64,000 bases of DNA. Origin: Gammaproteobacteria bacterium. Lineage in GTDB: Bacteria; Pseudomonadota; Gammaproteobacteria; Steroidobacterales; Steroidobacteraceae. The stretch covers positions 30,937 to 94,936 of the forward strand of contig JANYHD010000035.1 of NCBI GenBank assembly GCA_025359205.1, written 5' to 3'. Positions 1-7,432 of the stretch are shown here, piece after piece (the stretch's first letter is position 1; every line of letters starts with the position of its first letter). A program made the position numbers and the translations under genes. The notes below the pieces were generated by a model. The model worked only from the letters and a program-made list of their open reading frames with translations. It did not search any database and was not told the DNA's origin.

Positions 1-677
1 CGGGCGGCGAGAAAGCGCGGCTGGTGCTGGCCCTGGTGGCCTACCTGCAACCCAACCTGTTGCTGCTGGACGAGCCGACGAACCACCTGGACCTGGAGAT
101 GCGCCAGGCGCTTGCTGTGGCGCTGCAGGAATTCGCCGGCGCTGTGGTGCTGGTCTCGCATGACCGGCACCTGCTCAACACCGTCGCCGACGAGCTGATC
201 GTGGTGCACGACGGGCGGGCAGTGCGCTTCGATGGCGACCTGGAGGACTACGCGCTATGGCTCGCCACCGGCGGACCCGTGCGCGCGATCAATGACGGTG
301 GTGTCTCGCCCGCAGCCGTGCCCGCAGCTGCAACAGCCGCTGCCATGCCGGCGGGCGTGCGACCCGCGCCAGCGGCCCTCACGGAGACCGCCGAGCAACG
401 CCGCCAGCGGCGGCGTAACGAAGCGGCGGAGCGCGGCCGGCTCTCGCCGCTGCGCGCCGCCGTGCAGAAATACGAACAACAGCTTGAACTGCTCGCGCGC
501 GAGCGCACTGCGCTCGAGCAGCAATTGACCGCGCCGGAACTGTACCAGCCGGCCGGGCGCGTGCGGCTGCAGGCTGCGCTGGCGCGGCAGACGGAACTGG
601 TGCGGCTCAATGCGCAGGCGGAGGCCGGTTGGCTCGAAGCGAGCAGCGCACTCGAGGACCGCTCGCGCTCGGGCTAG
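1..677 (+). CDS. yheS: ABC-F family ATP-binding protein, C-terminal part (YheS-like), truncated by window start
   Basis: The gene enters from before the window; about 224 residues are visible in frame from base 3. The first residues, GGEKARL, are the end of the ABC signature. They are followed by Walker B LLLLDEPTNHLD and the H-loop VSHDRHLL, so this is the second ATPase domain of an ABC-F protein. ABC-F proteins lack membrane segments and act on the ribosome. After an Ala/Pro-rich linker comes a charged coiled-coil tail (RRQRRRNEAAERGRLSPLR, then APELY and AEAGWLEA), which matches the layout of the YheS C-terminal extension rather than EttA. The stop is followed by a short GC-rich gap containing an intergenic motif that recurs elsewhere in the window. 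Family assignment is firm; the YheS subgroup is inferred from the tail. Confidence 0.85.
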   Translation, partial: GGEKARLVLALVAYLQPNLLLLDEPTNHLDLEMRQALAVALQEFAGAVVLVSHDRHLLNTVADELIVVHDGRAVRFDGDLEDYALWLATGGPVRAINDGGVSPAAVPAAATAAAMPAGVRPAPAALTETAEQRRQRRRNEAAERGRLSPLRAAVQKYEQQLELLARERTALEQQLTAPELYQPAGRVRLQAALARQTELVRLNAQAEAGWLEASSALEDRSRSG

Positions 678-707
678 GGCCTGCTGGCCGCCGTCGCAGC
701 GCTGCTA

Positions 708-725
708 TGAGCGTTTACAGGCCCT
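708..725. repeat. Intergenic repeat motif, copy 1 (TGAGCGTTTACAGGCCCT)
   Basis: This 18-base stretch lies between the ABC-F gene and the asparaginase gene. It matches 15 of 18 bases with two identical copies at 33926-33943 and 39879-39896, both also in intergenic DNA. A partial inverted copy, AGGGCCTG, overlaps the ABC-F stop just upstream (about 676-683). Function unknown. Confidence 0.45.
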
Positions 726-788
726 GGGCGCTCCCTAAGCGCACCCGGAGTACACTGGGGCATCTTCGCGTCCATGCGAGTCCGCTAG

Positions 789-1769
789 ATGAAGGCCATG
801 ATTGCAATCCTGTGTATGGCGCCGCTCGGCGCGCCGGCGCTGGCCGCCGGATCCTGGCAACTGGCGATCCACGGCGGTGCCGGCGTCGTTGACCGCGGCT
901 CGCTCACGCTGCAGATGGATGCGGCCTACCGCGCCAGCCTCAACCGTGCCCTCGAGGCTGGTGCGGCGGTACTGCGCCGGGGCGGCGCGAGCCTGGATGC
1001 CGTCGAGGCCGCCGTGCGCGTGCTCGAGGACGATCCGCTGTTCAATGCGGGCAAGGGCGCGGTGTTCACGGCTGAGGGCCGCAATGAACTCGACGCGTCC
1101 ATCATGGACGGCAGCAATCGTAAGGCAGGTGCGGTCGCCGGCGTCACGCGTACGCGCAATCCGGTGAGCCTGGCGCGCGCGGTGATGGAGAAGTCGACGC
1201 ACGTGATGCTGACCGGACCAGGTGCGGACGCCTACTCGCTGCAGCAGGGCCTCGAGCAGGTGGAGCCGGAATATTTTCGCACTGAGGAGCGCTGGCAGCA
1301 GTACCTGCAATGGCGCGACAAGCGCGGCGCGCTGCTCGACCGCACGCACGCTTACGGCACGGTGGGCGCCGTTGCACTCGACCAGGCCGGACATCTCGCG
1401 GCCGCAACCTCGACCGGTGGAGTCACCGGTAAGCGCTGGGGCCGGGTCGGCGATTCGCCGATCATCGGCGCTGGCACCTACGCCGAGGACGGCGTGTGCG
1501 CGGTCTCCGCGACCGGCACCGGAGAATTCTTCATCCGCGCCTCGGCGGCGCGGCAGGTCCGTGACCGCATGGCCTGGCATCGCGAGAGCCTGAATGCCGC
1601 GGCCAGCAACACCATCAGGGACATTGGCAGCATCGGTGGCGACGGCGGCCTGATCGCGATCGATGCGCGCGGGCGCGTGGCCTTCGCGATGAACAGTCCG
1701 GGCATGTACCGCGGATCCGTGGGTTCCGAAAATCCCGCCAAAACGGCCATCTATGCGGACGAGAAATAG
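789..1769 (+). CDS. iaaA: Exported isoaspartyl peptidase / L-asparaginase (Ntn-hydrolase)
   Basis: A 326-residue protein of the plant-type asparaginase (T2) family. These are made as precursors that cut themselves before a threonine, which becomes the nucleophile. The self-cleavage site is visible as YG-TVGAVALD, with Thr at about residue 191, followed by TSTGG and the GTGEFFIR region of the beta subunit. The first 20 residues are hydrophobic and end in ALAA, a credible signal peptide, so the enzyme probably acts in the periplasm on isoaspartyl dipeptides or asparagine. The start ATG is the first that includes the signal peptide. A TACACT hexamer near 753-758 is a possible -10. Substrate preference cannot be read from sequence. 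Confidence 0.9.
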   Translation: MKAMIAILCMAPLGAPALAAGSWQLAIHGGAGVVDRGSLTLQMDAAYRASLNRALEAGAAVLRRGGASLDAVEAAVRVLEDDPLFNAGKGAVFTAEGRNELDASIMDGSNRKAGAVAGVTRTRNPVSLARAVMEKSTHVMLTGPGADAYSLQQGLEQVEPEYFRTEERWQQYLQWRDKRGALLDRTHAYGTVGAVALDQAGHLAAATSTGGVTGKRWGRVGDSPIIGAGTYAEDGVCAVSATGTGEFFIRASAARQVRDRMAWHRESLNAAASNTIRDIGSIGGDGGLIAIDARGRVAFAMNSPGMYRGSVGSENPAKTAIYADEK

Positions 1770-1808
1770 TGCCCGCTGGTGGTGCACGGTGGAGTCGTTA
1801 AAATATTG

Positions 1809-1824
1809 AAATTATTAATAATTT
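1809..1824. promoter_or_regulatory. Perfect 16-bp AT palindrome AAATTATTAATAATTT
   Basis: A perfect palindrome made only of A and T inside a longer AT-rich patch (about 1799-1826) in an otherwise GC-rich window. It lies about 65 bases upstream of the -35 box of the predicted small RNA. It could be a protein-binding site or an upstream activating AT element. As RNA it would form only a weak hairpin, so a terminator for the upstream gene is less likely. Confidence 0.5.
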
Positions 1825-1888
1825 TGTGGGCGACAACCGGGGCGTTCCAATGTGGTGCCGCGATCCAGCCGCTTCACGAATAGTTCAC

Positions 1889-1916
1889 TTTACAAACCAA
1901 TTCATTCACGTATTAT
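1889..1916 (+). promoter_or_regulatory. Sigma-70 promoter of the predicted small RNA
   Basis: TTTACA at 1889-1894 and TATTAT at 1911-1916, separated by 16 bases. Each hexamer matches the sigma-70 consensus at five of six positions. The expected start of transcription (about 1923) falls at the foot of the first hairpin of the predicted RNA. No open reading frame with a credible start follows before the terminator. Confidence 0.7.
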
Positions 1917-1922
1917 GTGCCC

Positions 1923-2028
1923 ATGGGTGAGGCCAGACGCGAGTCCGGCATTACCCGTTAGCCGCGGAACAAGACCCCCCCCGTTTCCGCGCAATACCTT
2001 AGAGCCCCGCTTGCGGGGCTCTTTTTTT
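1923..2028 (+). ncRNA. Predicted small RNA of about 106 nt with an exposed octa-C loop
   Basis: The stretch has the parts of a stand-alone small RNA: a strong promoter, three stem-loops and a U-tract terminator. Hairpin 1 (1925-1956) has 14-base arms with two mismatches, closed by a GCGA (GNRA) tetraloop at 1939-1942. Hairpin 2 pairs 1963-1969 with 1985-1991 and leaves eight consecutive C residues (1975-1982) in its loop. Hairpin 3 is the terminator at 2001-2028. I do not recognise it as a known family; 6S, SRP and tmRNA features are absent. A C-rich loop is well suited to pairing with G-rich ribosome binding sites, so a regulatory role is a reasonable guess. An attenuated leader of glnE is the main alternative. 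Confidence 0.6.
2001..2028 (+). terminator. Rho-independent terminator upstream of glnE
   Basis: Arms AGAGCCCCGC (2001-2010) and GCGGGGCTCT (2013-2022) form a 10-bp stem followed by seven T residues (2022-2028). It lies more than 230 bases after the asparaginase stop and about 70 bases before glnE, and so fits best as the end of the small RNA. Confidence 0.85.
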
Positions 2029-2087
2029 GCCTGCTGCATTTGCACGGCCAGCGCCGGGCACGCCAATGTTTCGACACGCGGCCGCAT

Positions 2088-2093
2088 TAGAAT
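2088..2093 (+). promoter_or_regulatory. Likely -10 box of glnE (TAGAAT)
   Basis: TAGAAT ends six bases before the glnE ATG. Transcription would start at or next to the start codon, so the mRNA would be leaderless. No Shine-Dalgarno sequence is visible. No clear -35 is seen. Confidence 0.4.
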
Positions 2094-2099
2094 CGCCGC

Positions 2100-4943
2100 A
2101 TGCCAGCAACAACGGAATTCGCCGCACAGGCGTTCGCGACGCTCGAAGAGCGGGCGCCAGCGACCGCAGCGAGGCTGAAGTGCGCGCCGCCAGAATTCCT
2201 GCAAGCTGCACAGTGGGTGCTTGCATCCAGTGACTTCGTCGTCGATGCCCTGGCGCGCGACGACCAGCTGCTGCCTGCGCTGCTCGCGCAGGCGCCGCGG
2301 AACGGCGACGCGCCGGTGCTGGTGCCGGTGCCCGTGCCGCTGGCGGGCGATGAAGCGGAATTCATGGCGGCGCTGCGCCGCTGGCGGCGCACGGAGCTGG
2401 CGCGCATCGCGTGGCAGGACCTGGCCGGTTGGGCGAGCCTGCCGGACACGCTGCTGCAACTCAGCAATGCCGCGGACCTGGCCATCCAGGCGGCCGAAGG
2501 ATTTGCCTGGGGCCAATTGCGCGATCGGCACGGCACGCCGGAATCGACGGATCCCGAAGCGCAGCGGCTGGTCATCATCGCAATGGGCAAGCTCGGTGGC
2601 CAGGAGCTGAATTTTTCCTCCGACATCGATCTCCTCTTCCTGTTCGGCGCGCAAGGCGAGACACGCGGCCCGCAGCCGCTGGCGCACGAAGAATTCTTCC
2701 TGCGGCTCGGCCAGCGGCTGATCCGCTACCTCGATGCACCGACCGCCGAGGGCCGTGCCTACCGGGTCGACATGCGGCTGCGACCCTTCGGCGCCAGCGG
2801 GCCGCTGGTGGCGAGCACGGCAGCCTTTGAAGATTACCTGGAGCGTCACGGGCGCGACTGGGAGCGCTACGCCTGGATCAAGGCGCGCGCCGTGACCGGC
2901 GCGGCACTGTACGCGCAGGCGTTTCGCGCCAGCGTGCAGCCCTTCGTGTATCGCCGTTACCTCGATTTCGGCGTGTTCGAATCGCTCCGCGAGATGAAGG
3001 CGCTGATCGAGCGCGAAGTGGAGCGCCGTGACCTGCAGGACAACATCAAGCTCGGGCCTGGAGGAATTCGCGAAATCGAGTTTATCGTGCAGTCGCTGCA
3101 ATTGATCCGCGGCGGCAGCGAGCGCCGGCTGCAGAGCGCTTCGCTCCTGCAGACCCTGCCGCGCCTGGCCGGCGCCCGGCTCCTGCCGGCCACAGTCACG
3201 GCCGAACTGGCCGAGGCCTACGAATTCCTGCGGCGGCTGGAGAACCGCCTGCAGATGTACGGCGACCAGCAGACGCACTCACTGCCCACCGAACCGATTG
3301 CGCGCGCGCGCATTGCCGCCGCCATGAATTGCGCCAACTGGGACGAACTGGCAACTGCGCTCGCGCTGCAGCGGCAGCGGGTGACGGCGCATTTCAGCGC
3401 ACTCGTGCAGTCCGACGGCAGCGCCCGGGCGCCGGTCGTTCCGGTCACGGCCTGGCTGGAGGGCGAGGGGGTGCGCCCGGCGCTGCAGGCGCGGCTCGTG
3501 GAGCTCGGCCTCGCTGACGACGAATCAGCCGCCGCGGCCCAGCTGCTGCAGGACCTGCAGGGCTCGGGGTTCATGCGGCGACTGGATGAGCCGGGGCGCC
3601 GCCGCCTGCACGCGCTGCTCGCGCAACTGCTCGCCGAAGTGGCGCCGCTCCCGGAGGCGCTGGCCGTGCTGCGCCGGCTGCTACGCGTGCTGGAAGCGAT
3701 CGGCACGCGCTCAGCCTATTTCGCCCTGCTGCTCGAGAACGCGATCGCGCGCCGCCGCCTGGTGGAGCTCTCGCGCCACGGAGATTTCCTCACCGCGCAG
3801 ATCGCAGCCTGGCCGCTGCTGCTCGACGAGCTCATCGACGAGCGGCTGTTCGAGCAACTCCCGGGGCGCGCGGAGCTGGCCGTGGAGCTCGCCGCGCGGC
3901 TCGCCGACGTGGAGACCGGCGACGAGGAGCAGTTGGTGGCGCAGCTGCGCAGCTTCCAGCGGGCCGCGCTGTTCCGAGTGGCGGTGGCCGATCTCGGCCG
4001 GGCGCTGCCGCTGATGCTGGTGAGCGACCGGCTCACGGAGATCGCCGAACTGATCGTCGAGCAGACGCTGAAGCTCAGCTGGGATTTCGTCACGGCGCAG
4101 TACGGCACGCCGATGTGCGGCTCGGGCAGTGAGCGGCGCGCGGTGCGGATCTGCGCGGTCGGCTATGGCAAGCTCGGCGGCATCGAGCTCGGCTACAGCT
4201 CGGATCTCGACCTGGTGTTCCTGCACGATTCGGCCGGTGAACGCCAGGACACGGAAGGCGCGCGTTGCGTCGACAACCAGGTGTTCTTCGTGCGCTTCGT
4301 GCAACGCATGGTGCACACGTTGACCATGCATTCGGCCGCGGGCCGGCTCTACGAAGTGGACATGCGGCTGCGGCCCAGCGGCAAGGGCGGCATGCTCATC
4401 ACCAGCATCGAGGCTTTCGAGGAGTACCAGCGGCGCGAAGCCTGGACCTGGGAGCACCAGGCCTTGTTGCACGCGCGCGCCGTGTGCGGCGACGCCGGCT
4501 TGCAGGAGCGATTCACGGCGCTGCGCGCGCGCGTGCTGGAACAGTGTGTGCGGCGCGCCACGCTGCGCGAGGAAGTGCGACAGATGCGCGAGCGCATGCG
4601 CAGCGAGTTGTCGGCGGCCAAGCCGGGCGAGGTGGATCTCAAGCAGGATCGCGGCGGCATCGCCGACATCGAATTCCTGGCCCAGTACTGGGCGCTGCGC
4701 TGGGCGGCGGAGTATCCGCCGGTCGCCTGGTACGCCGACACCATCCGCGAGCTCGAATCGGTGGCCTCCGCGGACCTGGTGCCGCAAGCCACCGTCGACA
4801 TCCTGACCGGTGCCTACCGCAAGTACCGCGAACGCAGCCACCATCGCGCCATCGCTGGCCTCGACGCTATGGTCAGCGCGAACGAGTTCATGGCCGAGCG
4901 GTCCGCCGTCAGCGCCATCTGGCAGCGGACAATGGAGCTATAA
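2100..4943 (+). CDS. glnE: Bifunctional glutamine synthetase adenylyltransferase / adenylyl-removase
   Basis: A 947-residue protein, the normal full length for GlnE. It attaches AMP to and removes AMP from glutamine synthetase in response to PII and glutamine, setting nitrogen assimilation. The two nucleotidyltransferase domains each show the expected motif: GKLGGQELNFSSDIDLLFLF near residue 162 (adenylyl-removing half) and GKLGGIELGYSSDLDLVFLHD near residue 690 (adenylylating half), with DxD metal ligands intact in both. VDMRLRPFG and VDMRLRPSG follow each domain. The ATG lacks a ribosome binding site, but a -10-like hexamer sits six bases upstream. The stop codon overlaps the -10 of the next small gene. 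Confidence 0.97.
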   Translation: MPATTEFAAQAFATLEERAPATAARLKCAPPEFLQAAQWVLASSDFVVDALARDDQLLPALLAQAPRNGDAPVLVPVPVPLAGDEAEFMAALRRWRRTELARIAWQDLAGWASLPDTLLQLSNAADLAIQAAEGFAWGQLRDRHGTPESTDPEAQRLVIIAMGKLGGQELNFSSDIDLLFLFGAQGETRGPQPLAHEEFFLRLGQRLIRYLDAPTAEGRAYRVDMRLRPFGASGPLVASTAAFEDYLERHGRDWERYAWIKARAVTGAALYAQAFRASVQPFVYRRYLDFGVFESLREMKALIEREVERRDLQDNIKLGPGGIREIEFIVQSLQLIRGGSERRLQSASLLQTLPRLAGARLLPATVTAELAEAYEFLRRLENRLQMYGDQQTHSLPTEPIARARIAAAMNCANWDELATALALQRQRVTAHFSALVQSDGSARAPVVPVTAWLEGEGVRPALQARLVELGLADDESAAAAQLLQDLQGSGFMRRLDEPGRRRLHALLAQLLAEVAPLPEALAVLRRLLRVLEAIGTRSAYFALLLENAIARRRLVELSRHGDFLTAQIAAWPLLLDELIDERLFEQLPGRAELAVELAARLADVETGDEEQLVAQLRSFQRAALFRVAVADLGRALPLMLVSDRLTEIAELIVEQTLKLSWDFVTAQYGTPMCGSGSERRAVRICAVGYGKLGGIELGYSSDLDLVFLHDSAGERQDTEGARCVDNQVFFVRFVQRMVHTLTMHSAAGRLYEVDMRLRPSGKGGMLITSIEAFEEYQRREAWTWEHQALLHARAVCGDAGLQERFTALRARVLEQCVRRATLREEVRQMRERMRSELSAAKPGEVDLKQDRGGIADIEFLAQYWALRWAAEYPPVAWYADTIRELESVASADLVPQATVDILTGAYRKYRERSHHRAIAGLDAMVSANEFMAERSAVSAIWQRTMEL

Positions 4944-4944
4944 T
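4939..4944 (+). promoter_or_regulatory. Consensus -10 box TATAAT of the zinc-finger gene
   Basis: A perfect TATAAT that contains the glnE stop codon and ends six bases before the ATG at 4951. No -35 match is seen. A start of transcription at the usual distance would give a leaderless mRNA. Confidence 0.45.
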
Positions 4945-4950
4945 GTGGCC

Positions 4951-5145
4951 ATGAAGGCAGCCAGCGCGCCGCAACCGGCCAACACCCAGAGCCACTACGA
5001 AGTCACCATGCAGGACCTGCCGCTGTCCTGTCCGGGCCCGGCCATGGTGCTGTGGAACTCGCATCCGCGGGTCTACCTGGCCATCGAGCAGACGGGCTTT
5101 GCGAAGTGCGGCTACTGCGGCGCCGAGTACACGCTCAAGCGCTGA
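4951..5145 (+). CDS. Small zinc-finger (zf-CHCC) domain protein
   Basis: A 64-residue protein. The second half carries the CHCC zinc-finger pattern: Cys in LSCPGP, His in WNSHPRVYL, then CGYCGAEYTL. The same domain occurs in the mitochondrial complex I subunit NDUFS6 and in many small proteobacterial proteins of unknown role. I chose the ATG at 4951 because it lies just after the glnE stop and after a perfect -10 box. Longer starts would run into glnE. The N-terminal 20 residues are not conserved-looking. Function beyond zinc binding is not known. Confidence 0.8.
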   Translation: MKAASAPQPANTQSHYEVTMQDLPLSCPGPAMVLWNSHPRVYLAIEQTGFAKCGYCGAEYTLKR

Positions 5146-5178
5146 GGCGGCAGCCCGGCGCCCGCGGCTTGCGTGGGC

Positions 5179-5571
5179 CTAGGCGTACGGGCGGTACGAT
5201 TTTTCCTCGACCAGCGCCGAACCCAGCCGGGTGTTGATGCGTTTCTTGATGGCCGCACGTTCGTCGTTGTTGAAGTAGACGGCGCGCGCCAGCCCGGTGA
5301 AATCCTCATCGAAGCGCTTGGCGGCTTCCAGGTCGCGCAACCGGTCTTCCACCTCCCACAGCCGCTCGTTCACTTCCTGCAGCGCACGCTCTTCGTCAGC
5401 GAGCGCCACGCCCGCGGGCACGGCGCCGGCCCAGGTCTGCTCAAGCAAGCGCAGTTCGTGGCGGACATTGGCGAGCTTCGCCGCATCGCTCATGCGCGCC
5501 GACTTGATGCGCAGGATCGTGATCTTGTCGAGCAGTTCGCCCGGCGATATCGGCACCAGTATGTCTTGCAT
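5179..5571 (-). CDS. DUF6165 family protein
   Basis: A 130-residue protein beginning MQDILVPISPGELLDKITIL, with a charged helical middle (RALQEVNERLWEVEDRLRDLE) and FNNDERAAIKKRINTRLGS near the end. This matches my memory of DUF6165, a family of unknown function often found beside LPS core genes. It starts four bases after the stop of the glycosyltransferase gene, so the two are almost certainly co-transcribed. No signal peptide or membrane segment is seen. A role in LPS assembly is suggested only by context. Confidence 0.75.
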   Translation of the reverse strand: MQDILVPISPGELLDKITILRIKSARMSDAAKLANVRHELRLLEQTWAGAVPAGVALADEERALQEVNERLWEVEDRLRDLEAAKRFDEDFTGLARAVYFNNDERAAIKKRINTRLGSALVEEKSYRPYA

Positions 5572-5575
5572 CGGC

Positions 5576-6628
5576 CTATGGTAGCAGGCCGAGCAGCTCG
5601 TCGAGCCGCGCGCACACGGCCTCCGTTTCCACCAGGTCCATGGCGCCGGGTGCCTCGATGGTCGCGTTCCACGGCAGTTCGCTTGCCGGTCGGCCGCGAA
5701 ACTTGAGCGCGGCTTCGGCATAGCGGTCGACGCACCATTGGCGGGACAGGTACGGGCCGCTGCGCGCGCTGCGCGTGGTCGCGCACACGCCGATCACGGG
5801 CGTGCCCACCATGGTGGCCATATGCGCGGGACCGCAATCGGGCGCCAGCAGCACGGTGGCGCGTGCCAGCAGCGCCAGCAGCTGCGGCAGCGTGTCACTG
5901 CCTACGATATTGCGCACCGGCACGCTTACCGCCCGCTCGATCGCGGCGCCGATGCCCCGCTCGTAATCGTTGGGGCCGCCGCACAGCAACGCCTGCAGGC
6001 CATGGCGCCGCACGGCATGGTCGATCACCGCGGCATAACGCTCGACGCGCCAGTTGCGCGCGCGGCGGCTCGAGCAGGCGCTGACGATCAACGTGCGCTG
6101 CCCGTCCGGTATCTGCTGCCGCGCCCATTCCCGTGCCGCCGCCGGGATCGGCAGGTTCCACTCGAGGCGACGTTCGCCGATGCCGAGCGCGTCGGTGAAG
6201 CCAAAGAAGCTGTCGAGCACATGTTCATTGCGGCGGGCCGCGATCTGCCGGTTCGTGAACAGCCACTGCAGTTCGCGCGCACGTGCGCGATCGAAGCCAA
6301 GGCGCACTTGCGCACGGATCAGCGTCGAATACAGGCTGGCACGCAGCGCGTACTGCATGTGCAGCAGCACGTCGAAGCGCCGCCCGCGCAGCGCGCGCCG
6401 TAGCGCCAGGGCGCTCTCGCGCAGGGAGCGTTTGTCGATGGTGATAAACTCGACGCCAGGCAGCAGTTGCAGCAGGCGCGCCTCGGCGCGGCCGATCACC
6501 CAAGTGATCGCGGTGTCAGGCCAGGCATGCTGGATCGTGCGGATGATCGGCACCACGTGTGTCGTGTCGCCGATGGCTGAAAGGCGCAGGATGCACAGCG
6601 TGCGCGGCGGCGTGGCCTCATTGCTCAT
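5576..6628 (-). CDS. Glycosyltransferase family 9 (LPS heptosyltransferase-like)
   Basis: A 350-residue protein with the GT9 layout: N-terminal ILRLSAIGDTTHVVPIIRTI, and the nucleotide-sugar-binding end PDCGPAHMATMVGTPVIGV. GT9 enzymes add heptose from ADP-heptose to Kdo or inner-core heptose on the inner face of the inner membrane. It is divergent from the Kdo kinase gene and close to waaA, so it probably adds an early core sugar, most likely heptosyltransferase I or a related step. I do not assign waaC or waaF because the sequence alone does not separate them. Confidence 0.85.
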   Translation of the reverse strand: MSNEATPPRTLCILRLSAIGDTTHVVPIIRTIQHAWPDTAITWVIGRAEARLLQLLPGVEFITIDKRSLRESALALRRALRGRRFDVLLHMQYALRASLYSTLIRAQVRLGFDRARARELQWLFTNRQIAARRNEHVLDSFFGFTDALGIGERRLEWNLPIPAAAREWARQQIPDGQRTLIVSACSSRRARNWRVERYAAVIDHAVRRHGLQALLCGGPNDYERGIGAAIERAVSVPVRNIVGSDTLPQLLALLARATVLLAPDCGPAHMATMVGTPVIGVCATTRSARSGPYLSRQWCVDRYAEAALKFRGRPASELPWNATIEAPGAMDLVETEAVCARLDELLGLLP

Positions 6629-6664
6629 GCAGGAAACGGGTGGACTTTGTCGCGATTGAACTTC

Positions 6665-7432
6665 ATGGCCGTCGGTCCCGAGATTCGCATCCAGGAATTC
6701 ACTGGCGGCGCGATGCTATATGACAGCTCCCGCGCCGGCAATGCGGCGCCCGGCTGGCTCGATGCTTCGTGGTGGGCCGCACGCGGTGCAGTGAGCGCGG
6801 CCAGCGAAGGACGTGGTTCCGCGGCGCTGATCGAGGCCGACGGACGGAGCCTGGTGCTGCGCCATTACCGCCGTGGCGGATTCGTGGCACGCCTCGTGGC
6901 CGATCGCTACTGGTGGCGCGGCGCCGAGCGCACGCGCTCGTTTCGCGAGTGGCACCTGCTGTACCACATGCACCGTGCGGGACTGCCGGTGCCGATGCCC
7001 ATCGCCGCCGGTTACCGGCGCAGCGGCCGCACCTACACCGCCGACCTGCTGGTGCAGCGGATTCCGCGCGCACGCTCGCTGGCGCAGGCTATCGGCGCCG
7101 CGCCGCTACCACTGGCAACCTGGATGGCCATAGGCAGGTGCCTGCGGCATTTCCATGCGCGCGGCATCTGCCACGCGGATTTGAACGCACACAACATTCT
7201 GCTGGGCGAGAGCGAGGATGAAATCTGGGTCATCGACTTCGACCGCGGTTCGCTGCGCCCGCCGGGTTGGTGGAGCGACGCAAACCTGGTGCGGTTGCAA
7301 CGCTCGCTGCTGAAATTGACTGCCGGAGCCGGAGCCGAGCGCTTCGGCGTGGCCGACTGGCAGATGCTGCTCGACAGTTACCTGGCGACTGCGATCGAGC
7401 TGCGGCAATATCCGGCGCTGCAGAACAGCTGA
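6665..7432 (+). CDS. kdkA: 3-deoxy-D-manno-octulosonic acid (Kdo) kinase
   Basis: A protein of about 255 residues of the lipopolysaccharide kinase (KdkA/WaaP) family. It has a protein-kinase-like fold: the catalytic loop ICHADLNAHNILL near residue 170 and the metal-binding IDFDRG follow an N-lobe containing ALIEADGRSLVLRHYRRGG. KdkA phosphorylates Kdo on lipid A in species whose LPS carries a single Kdo. The reading frame is also open from a TTG at 6647; the ATG at 6665 is the conservative choice, and neither has a strong ribosome binding site. The stop directly abuts the GTG start of waaA, so the two genes are translationally linked. Confidence 0.88.
   Translation: MAVGPEIRIQEFTGGAMLYDSSRAGNAAPGWLDASWWAARGAVSAASEGRGSAALIEADGRSLVLRHYRRGGFVARLVADRYWWRGAERTRSFREWHLLYHMHRAGLPVPMPIAAGYRRSGRTYTADLLVQRIPRARSLAQAIGAAPLPLATWMAIGRCLRHFHARGICHADLNAHNILLGESEDEIWVIDFDRGSLRPPGWWSDANLVRLQRSLLKLTAGAGAERFGVADWQMLLDSYLATAIELRQYPALQNS

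Noticed and set aside
2001..2028. Reading the terminator as the end of the asparaginase transcript
   Set aside because: It lies over 230 bases after that gene's stop, and a strong promoter stands between them. A separate RNA explains it better.
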